Shown: positions 25,201 to 40,620 of the stretch, piece by piece
Layout of the letters: each line of letters opens with the position of its first letter
How positions within the stretch are numbered: the stretch's first letter is position 1
NCBI RefSeq assembly: GCF_905147045.1
Contig: NC_065903.1
Location: 7,998,001-8,062,000, forward strand
Origin: Nymphalis io
Lineage: Eukaryota > Arthropoda > Insecta > Lepidoptera > Nymphalidae
DNA length: 64,000 nucleotides
Direction of reading: 5' to 3'
Made by a program: the position numbers and the translations under genes
The notes under the pieces: model-generated
The model's input: the letters and a program-made list of their open reading frames with translations, nothing else
Databases searched by the model: none
Told to the model about the DNA's origin: nothing

Positions 25201-28200
25201 GAGAAGAACCGGCAAAAAGCTGAATAGTTAATCTTTTCCGGCAGTTAATGTTATAACAAAATATATGAAATCGAAAAGTGAATATTTGAAAGTGTCAGTT
25301 TTCAAAGGTCATTTTAAAATATATCATTGACAATAAAAAAGCAATAAAAGAAACGAGATTATAAAATTGCACATAAATTAATAATGAAGTACTTGCGAAA
25401 GTACTATTAACAATATTAATTATTAATATCTTTATTATGAGAACGCTGTTGGCATAAGTTAATCTGTTTTGGAAATTAGTCATATCCCAAACTTTCTCTC
25501 TCGAATTATGTACTGTGTAATACTCAAGTTCTACATCTTAAAATTATGTTAAGATAAAAAGGACACAGTTTTTGTTAGTCCGTCACTGACTAATGTAAAA
25601 GGCAAAGCTATTTTTTTAATTGGAAACGTAGATAGTGAAAATTCGATAAATCAAATATTTACAAATTATAACGCAAAAATATGTTAGCTTTATAAAAAAT
25701 GTAAACATTTTTCATGCAGCTGTCCATGATAATAGCAAATGTCATACTCCCTCTAGTCTGAAGAAGTGAGGCTTCACCGCCCTCTCTTCATGAGGAGCTC
25801 TTTTATACAGTGGATCATCAATGACTTACCTAGAGTTGTTACTTGTTACCGTTTGACATTCTGACTGTCCATAGATATAAGTTTGATATTTTAAAATAAT
25901 TTGGGTTAATTTGCCTTATAATAGTCCCTTTTGTTCGAGCGATATATACATATTTTTAAGCTTTAAATAAGCTATTTTAATATCATGTGTTCGTATCAAA
26001 AATGTTTATATAATTCTAAACATGATGTTAATAATAATAACTTATCCCACGCAAACATGGATTATTACAAAAAATATCACCGAAGATGACTTGACCTGTA
26101 GCAAATACAAGATAGGATTTTAAATGTAGTAACAATAAGCAAGACAAATAGTCTCTAGATATATAACTTTGGAAACCAAAAAACGAATAAATTTGTTCGA
26201 GTACATATACATAGAAAAACCCACAAGTTCGTTTCAACATTGATTACTCATTTTCCTAAATGTAGGCAACAATAAAACAACCTTGTTTAACCTTCGATAA
26301 ACACTAGTGTATAACTTAGTCATTTTATCAATATACCTTTAAGGATAAAAAAATTTGAATTTATAATATAACTTTAAGGATTTAATGATATTTCGGTTTG
26401 TGAACAAGTACCGACCTATTAAATGTTACTGAGATTGCGAAAGAAGTAAATCATTACAATTATACAACGTTTAACTTTTTTTTTTTTATAGAATAGGAAA
26501 GTGGACGAGCATATGAGCCACCTGATGGTAAGTGGTCACCAAACGCCCTTAGACATTGGCATTGTAAGAAATGTCAACCATCGCTTATAGCCAATGCGCC
26601 ACCAACCTTGGGAACTAAGATTTTATGTCCCTTGTGCCTGTAATTACACTGGCTCACTCACCCTTCAAACCGGAATACAACAATATCAAGTATTGCTGTT
26701 TTGCGGTAGAATATCTGATGAGTGGGTGGTACCTACCCAGACGAGCTTGCACAAAGCCCTACCACCAGTAAACTACTGGGTTAAATATGTATTTTATCAT
26801 AAGGATTGAGATTTGGAGCTTAATCTACCAACCCTTTTATTGCAGATTGGCTTATATACTTACTCCTATATGCATTTTTCTTCTCGACGCTTTCCTCCAC
26901 CGCATATATGGGCGGTGCGATAAATTGTGATGTGATATTTGCCCGAATTTGAAACATTTCGATAAGATCCACTTGTTTATCAGCTAGTAGTAAGTTATTA
27001 ATATAATTCCTTATCAGTAGTAGTATTATTGATGCTTCTTTTATTAACTAGAATTGACTAAGATTGAAATTATATATATATATATTTTACTTTTTAAATA
27101 CAAAAATTACAGTTTTAAAATAGTGAACAGAAATTTAATAAATGGGTGATTGCATAAAGAAGGTGGTCATCAAGTCATTCGTCAGTAAGTTATTTATTGT
27201 TATACAAGATTGTTACAATCTGTCGTGTCATATTTACGTGAACAGTGGCTCGTCGAGTCAATAAAGAGATTGACGTTTTTTATTTAATTTATATTAATAG
27301 TTGGTTGCGTATGCTGTTAAAAAATATTACGAAAAACGACTTTCGTAACGAGTTTTAAATTGATGTATTCATGGAAAAATTCAATGAATTGAATTAAATA
27401 TTATTGTCAACCTTATTAAACAAAGGGATCCATGACTAAAGTAATTTATAATAAAAGTGACAAAGTTTTGAAACGTAACCAAAGCTAGCAGTTACACTAT
27501 TGGACTTCTATTCATATATAAAGGTGAACGGTGATCCAAAATTTACTTGTGCTGTATATTATAATATCGAATGAGCAGTTCCTGTTTGTATACATAGGTG
27601 TCTTTCCTGAAAAAGACAATTTTTCACAAAAAATAATATTATATATTAAACCTAATTGTAATTTTAATTAATATTAAAGCCGTGGGAATCTCAGTCGTTG
27701 AGGTACTATCACTTTATGACAATCATTTATACAACAACATGTTTAAAACTGAAATTTTTATTGGGACTGCCTAATTTTTTTATTTCGTTCATTACATTTG
27801 ACATGTTAGTAATTCATCTTATCGATAAAAAAATTTAAATACTTATCTTCAAGAATGTAACATAGTCATATAAAGTAAAATTAAATATGTTAAAATAATT
27901 GCAGTTTAATGGCAGCGAGGCGCCACGGAATGAAAATTATCTTTTACAAATTACCTATACATATGTCCATTTACCTATGACGTACGTTCGTCCTGTTTTA
28001 GCCTTTTAGCACATTAATAACAGCCTTATCTTGTATCTAGCTTCTTTCTGTTTTCGTAAGAGATGTCGTAACGAAATTTTTAATTATTAGAAAATAAATA
28101 TTAGTTATTTATGATTTAATTTTTAAAACTACGGTTACTTATAAATGTATCATAAGAAGCTTAGTTATATACATACAACGGATTCTTTACTTAAAAAAAA

Positions 28201-31200
28201 CCTAACCTGAAAACTTGCAAAAGTTAATTCTTTATTTCAAAATACATTTTAAAATCTGTAAGGTCCGTTTCTTGCGCATCGTATAATGAATGAAATATGT
28301 TGCGTGAAGTTTTATAGCCATACCCTTAAGTGTTCTTAAAACAAATATTGGTGACAGTAAAAGGGTCACAAATGCCAACATTCAATGTATATTGAAAGAA
28401 ACCGCCCAAGCCCTCCCAAGTTGTATTCTGATATTGATCTTTAATCGATTCTTTCTACGACAACGTGGAATAATAAATGCTATTAAAATCAATTTCGTTC
28501 TCTTCGAGCATCGAATTTGCTACTTATCAGTTACGATCTTTTGAAATAAATTGATCCCTAGCTTATAATTTAAAAAATGCATTTTAATATTATTGTTTAT
28601 TTTATTTTTTTTCTGCTGAATTCAAACATAAAATAACGTTAAAACAAAGTTTTTACACGTCTTTTTTAGTGTCCATAATTAACCGAGTTATTTTTAGATA
28701 ATTATTATCACATAAAAATATTTCTTAATTACATAAGTGTAAGTAATTAACAAAAACATATCTGTATTTAATATAAGGAAATGGAAGAAATGAATCATTA
28801 GCAATAACGAAAATACAAGTTTTTTAAACAATCTCAAGTCAAATTCTAACACGAATAAAAAAAAACCATAAAACAGAAAACATAAATGCGAAAACAACTC
28901 GTTATTACCCTACCAGTTACCACATCTTTTAATATTGAACTTTGTGACTGAGATACTTGGTTTGGGGCCATTATATCTTAAATTTTTTAAGTAATTCCGA
29001 AAGTGGCCGCGGTCTCGTTTTACGAGTGAACCCAATTCGCTTATATCCTCCCAGACATATTGCCGTATGCAAATTTAATGATATGTTGTTTATTTACACT
29101 CACACGGACGTCGTCTTCGTAACACCGAAACGAGTTTTTTTATCGCCATCGTTGCACAGATTTATTGAGATGTCGCTCATCACAATCTAATCTTAATTGC
29201 CGCAGTTTTAATAATTGTTTTTTTTTTGCTGAAAGAAAAACGAAATTAATAATAATAAGTATTTATAATTTATAACATCATAATATCTTATATGTATTAA
29301 ATACTGCGGAGGTATTACAAGATGAAATAATAGTATTATTCTCGACGAGAACGCAAACATTATCACTGCAGCAAGTTATCTTTAATCCCGTAGAAACTAG
29401 TAGTCAGGTTAACGACCCTCGAAACTTACGCTTCAAAACAGAACCTGCTGTTATAAACCATAGAAACTCTCATATGTCTTCTAATTGTAATCGCTGATGA
29501 TACTTAAACCTCATAATTTAAAAGTTCAAGCTTACTGTCAAAATAGAAAAAAAAATGGTTTATTGAGCCTTTTATTATATCTTCTCAATCCCCACACCCT
29601 TTGTATCCGATACAATACAAGCTGATGTAAACTGATAAATGTGTAAACGTGTCGTATTTATTTGTATCGTTCTTGAACGCTATCGATTCAATTCTGATTA
29701 CCTTTTCTTTGTTCCAGGTATGTCCTTCGTGATATATTATCGCTTTTGAAGTAAGTGACGTATTAATTACAACTAGTATTATGTTTTATCTCATATACGA
29801 AACAATATTACTGAAAAATAATGAACTCTAAATAAATTAATAGTCGTCTTCATTCAATCATAAAATCTCTTTTTTACTTTGAATTTTTATTTAAAATTAT
29901 TAAATGTTAGTAAACATTGAAAAGGAGACGTCCAGACGTCTAGCACGAGCTTCATTACAAGTTATTGGACACGGTTTTCAAACTTATGAAGACGTTATTT
30001 TGACTTTGGTTCATTGTATATATGCTTTAAACCTGAGTATTGTAACGATTTTAAAAGTGTTTTTAATAACATAAGCTTTGCTCAATTATCTAGTCTTGCC
30101 GACAAAGTGCGCGTTAGGGCGGACAATCGAATCAGTCTCGACAATTTCTCCAACAACCGTACCTACCTTTGTCCTTTGCTCTTTGTGGTGTAGCGCATGA
30201 CAGCGCGTGTCATATTTCGTGACGCTATCTTTGTGCCTTCGGTCACAAGGACAAGTTTTGTACTGTAATCATTTTTCTTTGCTGTAACCGCCTTTTGTTG
30301 TTACACTTACGTTATTAATTTTCATAACTGTATAATGTGGGTCTGTTTTTACTTGATTTTATTGTCTTCGTTTTGTGTTATGTTGCAATGTGATGTGACT
30401 GCCTATTTAAACGTGCATTGCAATAGTTATTTAAATATTAATATAAATTATGACAAACATAAATATAATAAAAATATACTTGACTGAGGCCATATGGTCT
30501 TATGCGTGCAATCATTCGAGGTACTGGGTCAAAGCAGCATTAGCCTATCACTTTGGAGAGGTCGTACCGATCTCATCGGTAGCTGCATACTGATCGATAA
30601 TCGAATTAGGTCGGGTAACCCATAATTGTAAAGCGTTTTATCTACGCTATAAAAAGCAGGTAGTTGCGTTCTCGGAATGTAAGGCCACTCGAGGACGTCT
30701 CGACATATTTAAAATTCAGATTTAATGGTCCCATTCGGGAAAGTGAGTTTTTTTAGTTTTTGCACAAATATTTGCTTTAAATGACCGACGAAGCCGTTTG
30801 GATGCCATGTGTTTTGTTTTGAGACTAAATATAGCAAAGATTGGAATTTCGATAAAGGAATTGTATTAACAGACTACATTTTAATGTTGTTTTTATTTTA
30901 GATAATAAATAAATATTACTCAGATAATATAATTCACGTATAATAACGTTGGCCAATGCAAACTAGGATTATGAGACGTTTCAATTTAATTTTGAATTGA
31001 TAATATATAATAATAAATGAAGTTTAAGTTAACACCGTTCTATTGTTCTCAATAATTTTATTGAATATTTAACAGTCATTGTACTTAAATCCATAATTAT
31101 TTGTTAAGTGTAATCATGTATTTTCACTTGAACTTCACATGCGTATATTTACCTATTCATAGATATTCTGAGAAAATATGTTCATTATCCATTTTTTATA

Positions 31201-34200
31201 AGATTTTAGAAGATACATCACTGCTTTGTAAAAAAAGTATAGAAGGCGGACCCCGCCTCTTTCTTAAATTGTTACTTATTTTGTATTTCTTAGAAAGTTT
31301 AAGGATCACAACCACTGAATATAGTCGCCATTGAACTTTTAAATCATATAGACAAAGAGATCACATCAATAGTTTTGAAGTAATTAAGCTAATTATTTAC
31401 TTTTTTCATAAAAATAAATAAAACTGCGTATGTATGCATAATGCTACAACTATTTTATTCGTGTGTTAACCTCTGCTAAGTAATTAGGTTGACCAGTCAG
31501 TAATCGATAACAGCTGTGCGTCGACATTCCCTGCTTTCAGTATTGATTAGTATGCCACGGGTAGAATTCCCTATAACAAATGACAAACCATCAGTTTTGC
31601 TATGTATAGTGCCTAGCATTTAATTAGGTCGCATGTTCTCTGCAAATTGTGATATCGTAAAGAAAATTATCTTTCAAATTATTCTGCTTCAATTACTTTA
31701 CTAAAGTAAAGCAAGTAACATAGTCCAGAAGTCATTAGAAACGTCGTCTTACACGACGTTTCTATAGGAGGCGAAATTTTAGTGTATGTAAAAGCAAATA
31801 TATCCAGTATGACATAATATTATTTGATATATGACTAAAATATACTAACACAAATATACGCTATATAGCTTAAAAAATCTATTATATTTGAAATTAAATT
31901 ATAGCAAAATCATCTATACATAACAATGAATAACAAATGCTTATGTTGTAAAACTTTTGTATTTTTACCTGAATTGCTGATTTGCATCGTTTTTCAACAT
32001 CATAACGCATTACGTGGCATTTCACGTTATATATGATTCATATAAGCGATAAACTTGAACGTTGATTAATTGAAACTTGTGAAAATATAAAAGGAAAAAC
32101 AGGCAGCCGAGATCAAGATCGAATAAACCGGTTTACTATCTGAGAACCAATGCCATGTTCGAAATTATACACTTCCAATTCGAGTCCAAGCAGATATTTT
32201 TGAGGATCATCGCATATCACAGAGTTTTTAAATAATAATCATATTTATAAAGCGTGTCCGTTAAAAAATTAAGATCTTAAATTAACGTGTGATGGAATAC
32301 GTGTTAAGCATATGGCATAAATCAAGGCTCGATTTGATACGCACAAAACGAACATTCGTTCCGGATTCGGTTGCCTAAAGTCGTAAAATCATTTGTAATT
32401 ACGTTAAAACCGATATGAGAAATCGAAGCTAGCATATAACGGTCCTTTATTGGTTGATTAAGTGATGACTGTATGTAAATTTTTAGGTCGCGAAACAAAT
32501 ACATTTCTATTAGTGTAAATATGATTTGCATATAAAAATTTTAACTCACCATTTTTTATTTTAATTGAGCAGCAATTTCGCTCGCACAGACTTTTATTAA
32601 AAATAACTCCTTATTCCTTATACCTCGCGAACTCCATCTATTCATTCGACATTATTATTTACATGCATATATATATGGTGGTGGTGGAGTATATAAGCAT
32701 AAACTCCAAATGCATAATTATTATTCCGAAAATAAAGCTCTGTAAAACAAAATTTATGTTTTTGTTCCGTATATTATTTATAATTTTGCTCTTTATTTCA
32801 AATAGGGCGTAATGTTTATTACGGCTTATTATACAGCGTTTTGTCGTAATTCATTTTATGTAATAATATTAATATATTTCTAGGAAGTAAAATAGTTGTA
32901 GCTCTGCGATACTGGAATAAACCCTTCATCGAGTATAATGTTTATGTCGATATGCACATGGTGGATTTTAACCGTATGGCGGCAATAAAACTGGCAAATA
33001 GCTTGTGACGTTCATTTATGTTTTCCACGCGGATATGACGTGAACCGCACTGCAGTTTGTTTTTATTTTGTCCACACTTCCCAAACATTTGTTGCCACAT
33101 GTGCTGTGGTTTAATGATCTTCTGATATTACATCATGTTTAGATATGCAGAATAAACTATATTTTGTCATTTGAAATGCTTATTTTTTAAATATTTTATA
33201 ATATTTATATAATAAGATTAGGTAGATGGATGAGTAATATTATTTATTTTATTTAACAAATAAATGCAAGGGAGTTAAACTAAATTTTAAGACTAATAAA
33301 TTAAAAAAAAATATAATAATTGTTAATAGGTTTGTGACATAAAGTTTCAATGATATTAAATTGCAGTAGTTAAGGGTAGGTAGTAATTAATTTTATTAGG
33401 ATATTTAATCTAATCTATTCCTTTATCATATGTGTTAATATATATCTTAAATAATCTTGGAAATTTATGATCGCGGTAGTTAAACTTAGAGAAAATGTTA
33501 TACGATAGTTAGATCACTTCACTTGAAAGCGATTATATGTGACGAAGATAGAATATGATTAAAATTACACGACCAAACTGAGTAGTATGTAATATAGAGT
33601 ATTGATGTTTGACGGAAGAATAATTGACGAGTGGACAATAACCCCCTAGACGAGCGCACGTTAAGTCGTACCACCCGTTAAAATTTTCACATAAATAAAC
33701 GAATACAAACTTAGTTGAAAGTAAGTCTAACAGAATGTTTGATCAAGACTTAACAGCACACCAATCTAAATCTACAATAAACAAACAATGAAAATAGTAC
33801 GAGAAGAGCTGACCTGCGTTATCTCAGTGTAAATATTAATGCTTAAACATGTATTTGACGTGTTCTAGTTATGTATGTAAGCGCTGACTATTATGTCTAA
33901 AATCCAATATTTCGTTTTGTACGTCAAGTCATCATCGTGTATTGTATTGGATAGAACATGTGTGAGCAAATAATATATTAGGAACGGAGCAGTGAAGCTC
34001 GATCTCTGTCAATATTTCTGATTGGAAATGTGTTGGTCCTTTATCCTTTTATTTATTTCCTTCGGCCTTAACCGATTGAACAATTCCAACAGAATTATTC
34101 AATGGGTTCACTCTACCCTGAGATCTGTTATAGCTTATAAGGAATCTGAGATTCGATATGTTTTCTTTTTAAATCAAAACAATATAAATTTTATATCTTA

Positions 34201-37200
34201 TATATTTTGCGTATTAAATAAAATACGTATATAATATTACTGGGAATCTTTGAGACATAATTCATTACCTTAAATATTTTTGTTCTAATTTTTTTTAATA
34301 TTTATGTATAATATTATAATTTTACTATTATTATTTGTGATTACTGGTTATCATAATGCATTATGTTAAATGGCTACCTTTGTACTACGATATAAAAATC
34401 TATTACAATTTTCAAAGGTGTTAGTGATTAATGATGAGCAGGTTACAACCTAAAGCGTTCTCAAAACGGATCTAGGTATGGCAATGAATATTATATAGCC
34501 CTAACCTTCTAATTCAAAGAATTAGGTGATTCACTAAAAGCTGGTAACTTATTAACAAAAAACTTCCCACGTCTCAATACGCTTTTCGTTAAGCAAACCA
34601 AATGTGCTGATCTAATCTAAATAGTTGCAATCTAAAGCGTTTGGCGGTGGAATGTTTGCCTATGTTAAGGTTGGCTTATAAGGATGTAGGGGAAAGGGGA
34701 CGCGTTATCTGTGTCGGGCAGCAGTGCGTGACCGCACATCTCGTTACGTCCCTACGGAATACAGGCAGCTATGCAAAGTAATCGAGTTTTTGCGGTATAG
34801 TTATAACACTTTTTTTCTTTTTTCAACGTTCGGTTTTTAAATAAAAGAAGATATCTTATTATTATATTAGACCTAATGTTACATTGTATAAAATTTAAAC
34901 ATATTTTAGTATTAAATAATATTAGTATTCATAGATAATTTGTGATTTTAGAAAATATAAGTTGAAAAAAATAAAATAAGGCGGAATTTATAACATGCGT
35001 ATCTTTTTTGTATCCGATTAAGAGACATTCAGTTTACCGTCATTGCCCATTAAAGCTGCGTGTACACATCCCGTTATCCGACATGCACAATATACGGATA
35101 AATTGGTGTAGTTTCATGTCATCGCAATCAAACGAATAAGGTTCACTTAGTATACCTACATATGTCTGCTATCTATTAGTCGTTGGACCATGTGATCAAA
35201 ATTTGCAGATATCTTGGACATAGATATTATAAAAGGAAAAATTCTAACCTATTATGTTTAATTGTTTATATTAATAAGGACGAGTGAAATGTTCAATGTA
35301 CGTTTGCTAGCTGATTTAATTAATAGTGTTGGCCTTGACAGTACGATGAGATATATCTATAATCAATAATGTCAATGATATGCCAAATTCAATTCATCGA
35401 CCTAAATTGTTTAATTAATTCGACGCCATTGCGACATTTTAATTGTAAATCACACCGGCTTACTCTCGTTTGTAGTGCGAAAGAAATGTATAGCTATGAG
35501 TTTATGAAACGTAAGTCAAAGTGTCGCCAGAATACAAGTTTTACTACTTCAAAACATTAAGTTTTCACGCCTGAGAGTTGTGAGCGTCTCTCCTTCAGAA
35601 ACATCTTGACGTAACTCTGCAAGTTCGCTAACATGTTTATATGTATATTGCACGTGAGTTTTTGTTTTCGAACACAAGTTTTCATTACTATTTCTATCTT
35701 AAATTATCAGCATTACATTTTTTTGTAAATCAAATAGCTGTTCATCATTCGAATATTTTCGAATTTTACTTTTCATTTAAAATACATCATGGTTTAAACA
35801 AGACCTTCGTCAGTGATTGCTTTCATTCATTTTATGCGTTGACGAAAGTTCAGCATATTTTAAATTAATTCAGAAAATATTCCCTTATGAATTTACATTT
35901 ATGTTTTAAAAAATAGGTCGCTTTGTGTTTTAGTATTTTATATAGATACGATGGAATGATTATATAAATTATTATTTACTGAATGGTAGTCTGTTTTTAA
36001 TAATATTACAAATATGCCTATTGTAGTCTAAAGTTAACCGTGAAGCTTGTCTTAGTAGGGTGGGGTGATAATTACAATCCAAGAGGTTAGGGTAATCTGG
36101 TCGCCGCTCAACAACATTTTGTTTCACCACGTTAATAATGGCTCGTGATAAATAATAGTTTAAAATAAATAATCAACGGAACTGTAAATTTTAACCAAGA
36201 CTCAAAATCAATCAATCAATCTTGTACCAAAAACCTTCTTTTACTTAATTTTGGGATAAGTATAGTAATTAAGCACAAATTAAGTATTTGTATAAACTGT
36301 AGCATCTGCTACAAATGCAAATTAAGTGACAGTGAAAAATATTCAATTAAGTTATCATTTGAGCAATTAATTACCTTGATAACGATCCGCGTCTGAATGG
36401 AATTATAACAGCTTTAATATATTTTCAAGTTTTATCAACAATTATAATGAGAAGCATTTTTTTTATAATAGCTATTTTTATTTGCTTTATACCTAAATCA
36501 ATTTAAAACAATAACTATTTTTGCAAAACAACAAAAATGTAAATTAACTCTTTCTCTAACGTGTCACAAATTAAATTACCAATGATTTGAAATCAACTAA
36601 ATATATATAAATAAATCTTTAAATTACATAATACATACATTTTTCCCTTTTCACTGGACTAAAGGGCTTATTAAGTACTTTTTTAAATTGAAATAATAAT
36701 ACATCTTTTAAGTGATTTGGGCGTGTTAGTGTGACTTATTGTTAGTGTCATAAATTATGATCATATGTACTGTTGTTAGGTTATTTTTTTTCTTCCTTAA
36801 CTTTTGATTAGGCAAAGATATTTTTTGGAAGTCACACGAACTTATGTCCCTAGACTTAGGCACTTTAAGAAATATTAACTACTTCTTACATCGGTAATGC
36901 GCCGCCACACATGAGATCTATTTTTTTTTACATTAAATAATTTATTAATAAATCAAATGATCATGGTGATCATGTTTTATTGATTGAATCGCGTTGAAGC
37001 ATTCACATAGTTAACTCATAATTATTTTCTGAGCCGTATAGGGTAAGATATTAATAGAACAAAATAAAAGATGGACTCGTGCCAGGAAATGAATGGGCGA
37101 GAATCGCGTAATTGCATTTAATGAATATTGCAACAGAAAAGTTTAAAAGCTGCTTGACGTTGGAAGTGTAATCCTGTAGTAAAAAAAACGTACATAAAAA

Positions 37201-40200
37201 TTAAAAAAAATAAACGTTTTCCTCTGCTAATTTTAATCGGTGAGTGTCTCTGAGTTATTAAACAAATTATAATCAAGTTATGTGCTTAAGACAATTTAAA
37301 TTACAGTAAAATGAAAACTCAAGTAGTATGTTATTATTTAAGGATAAGAAATGAAAAAATTCTAACCTACGTTAAAAAAACACGCATTCAGAATGTGAAG
37401 ATTGTTAGCAGAACATATAATCAAAATTTTTATCTAGTTAGTAATAACACACGGTTTTGTAATATAATATTATTTTTATGTTAAGTCTGAATAAAAAATA
37501 ACTTAATTTTAAGCGCTTGAAATTAAAACTTTACTAAAATAAAATAATGTTCGGCCAATGCATTTTTAGGCCCTCGCCACTAAACATATAATGGGTTTAA
37601 TACTCTTTGTGATAATAGAGCAGAACAACTTTTAACCAGGATATCGTCCATACTTATCTCGTTTACAACATTTTTTTAAAATGAATTATAAAATAACAGC
37701 CGTATCGAAGCAGAAGGTATATAAAATAAACGCTATCTGTAATCTAGCTTCTTGTTTCATTCTTGTTTACTTTGTAGAATCCTAGGTTTAGGGTTAAAAA
37801 TAATCCCTGTCTGAGTATTACGGCGCCTCCAGGTGCCTCTTTTCTGAGTCTAAGCTATGCTCATCGCTTCCCTATCTAGTTTTGAATATACCTTATATAC
37901 CTGTAAATAAAGTCTTTTTTCAAATGAATTGTCTTAATAAAATCGATTAGGAGTTGTTTACGGAGCGGATTTGTATCGAAGCTGTAATCTGGCACTAGGC
38001 GTATCGCAAGTGGCGTGTTTCGTGTCTTTAGAAGATGTATATCGTGCTTAAAGTTATTGAGTTTGGTTCATTTAACTTTTTATATGTAATTAATACTATA
38101 TTAATAGTTTTTATTTTAACTTATTCTTAAACATTGTTATAAGTAATTTTTAAGAATAGAAACAAAATAGATGAGATAAACGAATAATATTTTAAAATTA
38201 GTTGAAATGACCATGACTGTTTATGTGATTTAAGCTTCCAGTCAGTGCTTAGAAAGCTTGTATGTACTTTGCGCCGGCGCCGATACGGGCGCCGCGTATA
38301 TTAGCATTCTACGTATCGCGTGTTGGCAAGCTATTTCTTGCAGTCAGGGCTGCCGTTACATCAATTTGTAATATCTAGATAAATGTACGTACTTATATAA
38401 AATAACAGAAAAGGCTAAATAAATAAATGCTAGCATTCTTGCCAATATTCCACGGTCATGATTTGTACAGTAGATTAAATATATTAATTGTTATTTGTAT
38501 ATATTTAAGGCTTTATTGTATAAATAATTTGAAAAAAGGAAACCAGTGTCGGATAATTGATTAAATTTACCATTCGAAATTACATAAATGTGCAAAAAAA
38601 TAGTGACTGGTGTACATATTTATTTATTAACTTTGTTTTTATTATAAACTAAATCACCATTTTATTAGTTTTAAAGTCTTGTATTAGATCGAATACATAG
38701 AAAAACGTTTATTAGCTTATCATTAAAGTGCGTATTTTTATATAATTACGCTTTAAGACTATCAAATATGATAAAACATTGTCGGTCTGTCCGTCTAAAC
38801 TAAAGCAAATAAATCTTTTTAAAATAGATTTATTGCAACGTAAATTTACTCTTGAACGTACTAGTTACTTATCTGTGAACGGATGACTGTCTGCGACTGT
38901 GTACAAAAATAGATGGGGAAGTTGACATAGTGACTTTCCATCCGGGTCAGTGCTGGTCATCAAGCAGCCCTGTCGACGCGACGAGCTACGCATGCGCAAG
39001 GTCGGCGGGTGCGCCTCTATCGCCGACGGCGCCTATTGAGCATCTTAACTACAAGCAAATTACGGCTCTTTGTTCGTTACTTTTGGACATAGATTCCTGC
39101 AGTGATCACCATTTGTATAATGTTTGTTTAAGCAATTGCAATAAATCAGTTTGTCGATTCTTCGCTTTCAAGTGACGTCCTATTTTAGACGCCTTTATAG
39201 CTAACATGCATCAATGACGGTCGTATGTATCTAATGCGTCAATTCAGTGTATCTATGCAAAACAATAACATAATTGTATATAAGTATAATTATGTATTAT
39301 ATTACATAATGGCATTGTTTAAATTATTCGTATTGTAATCACATACGTGTAGCCTTTAACAATTCTACTTTATACGTTTATCATGATATCAGATCTTCAA
39401 GAATTAAAGTATTTTTTATTTTAAATCGTGATAAGTTATTATTTTACATTGTACCTTGTAGATAAAATAAATTATGACTATTATTTTTATCCAAATACTA
39501 TTGTTTTTTTTAAATGGTGCGTGATAAAATGTATTATATTCTTGTATGCCTATGACAGAAAATATAAAAAAAAGTTCATCAATTACGAAATAAAAAATAT
39601 ACAAATAGCATAAACGTCACGCACAAATTATTTCACAAGTCACGCACACAGGTCTAAAAGCAATTATTAAAATGACTTTTTAATAACAGTAAATACCAAA
39701 TTTTTGTATTTTACAAAAAGTAATTATAAAAATTTTCTTTTTTTTTTTAATTTTTGTGAAAATTCAAAATCTTTATTATTAACAATGAAATATAATATTT
39801 CAATAACAATTATACTCCTTTTTCTAAAACTAGTTGCTAGTCAGCTTATCTATTGAAAAAAAACAACAAAATCAGAAAGACAAATTTAGTCTCTATTTAA
39901 GTGTTTGTTTCATCAACTATCTAAACCGGAAAGTGCGCTAGCTAGGCAGATACAAATACGATTATGACGAATATGTAATAGTTTAGAAAAAGCCCAGGGA
40001 ACACTGAAAACAGAAACCTCTTTGAAAGAAACAGCCTTCATATGTTGCCACTGCTAGGCCTTGGACATTTCTCTTGAGAAAGCTTAGAGGTTATTCCACC
40101 AAAATGCTCCAATGCGGGTTGGTGAATATGTTCATACTACACAATTCCTCTTTCACTGGTGAGCACAAGATGAGACTAGATTCAAATACATGGGCACATG

Positions 40201-40552
40201 GGTTGTAACCCGCTATTTTAGGCTAAGATTCACGTGTTCTAACCACTGGGCCATCTTGGTTTCGAGCATTAGTAAGAAGCAACATTTGTACAACGCTCAC
40301 TTTACGTCTGTTGTGCTGTATACGTGAATTTATATAGTTTTCCTTGTTATAGACCCGTAACTGCAATATTGTTTCATTATGACATAATGTTTATTTTGAT
40401 TCTGAGAGCCCATTGACACGACTTGTTTTGTATCGCAATGACGGTTAATCGATTGATAACGAAGCAAGTGTTCACCGTATCTTATTACCGGGGCGTTGGT
40501 GTTCACATTCCTGCATGTTTTGTTCATTTGATAATTATGCTAAGGCCATTGT

Positions 40553-40620
<68 letters not shown>

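Larger units (their letters stand above)
26811..40029 (+). other. p130CAS intron 1, middle part
   Basis: AT-rich non-coding sequence. It holds a candidate alternative first exon (30725-30742), a 12-bp hairpin (31736-31764), two degraded copies of the 26.5-kb repeat (33570-33680, 36840-36916), a GC-rich patch with a 10-bp palindrome GCGCCGGCGC (38271-38280) and another GC-rich patch at about 38930-39035. No gene of its own is recognisable. Confidence 0.55.

Noticed and set aside
26594..26809. 71-codon frame
   Set aside because: Lies inside the high-copy repeat at 26475-26782.
27515..27590. TATATAAAGG with a downstream ATG as an alternative first exon
   Set aside because: The short frame ends in a stop codon exactly at the candidate donor.
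32086..32230. TATAAAAGG with downstream ATGs
   Set aside because: Neither following frame reaches a plausible phase-0 donor before a stop.
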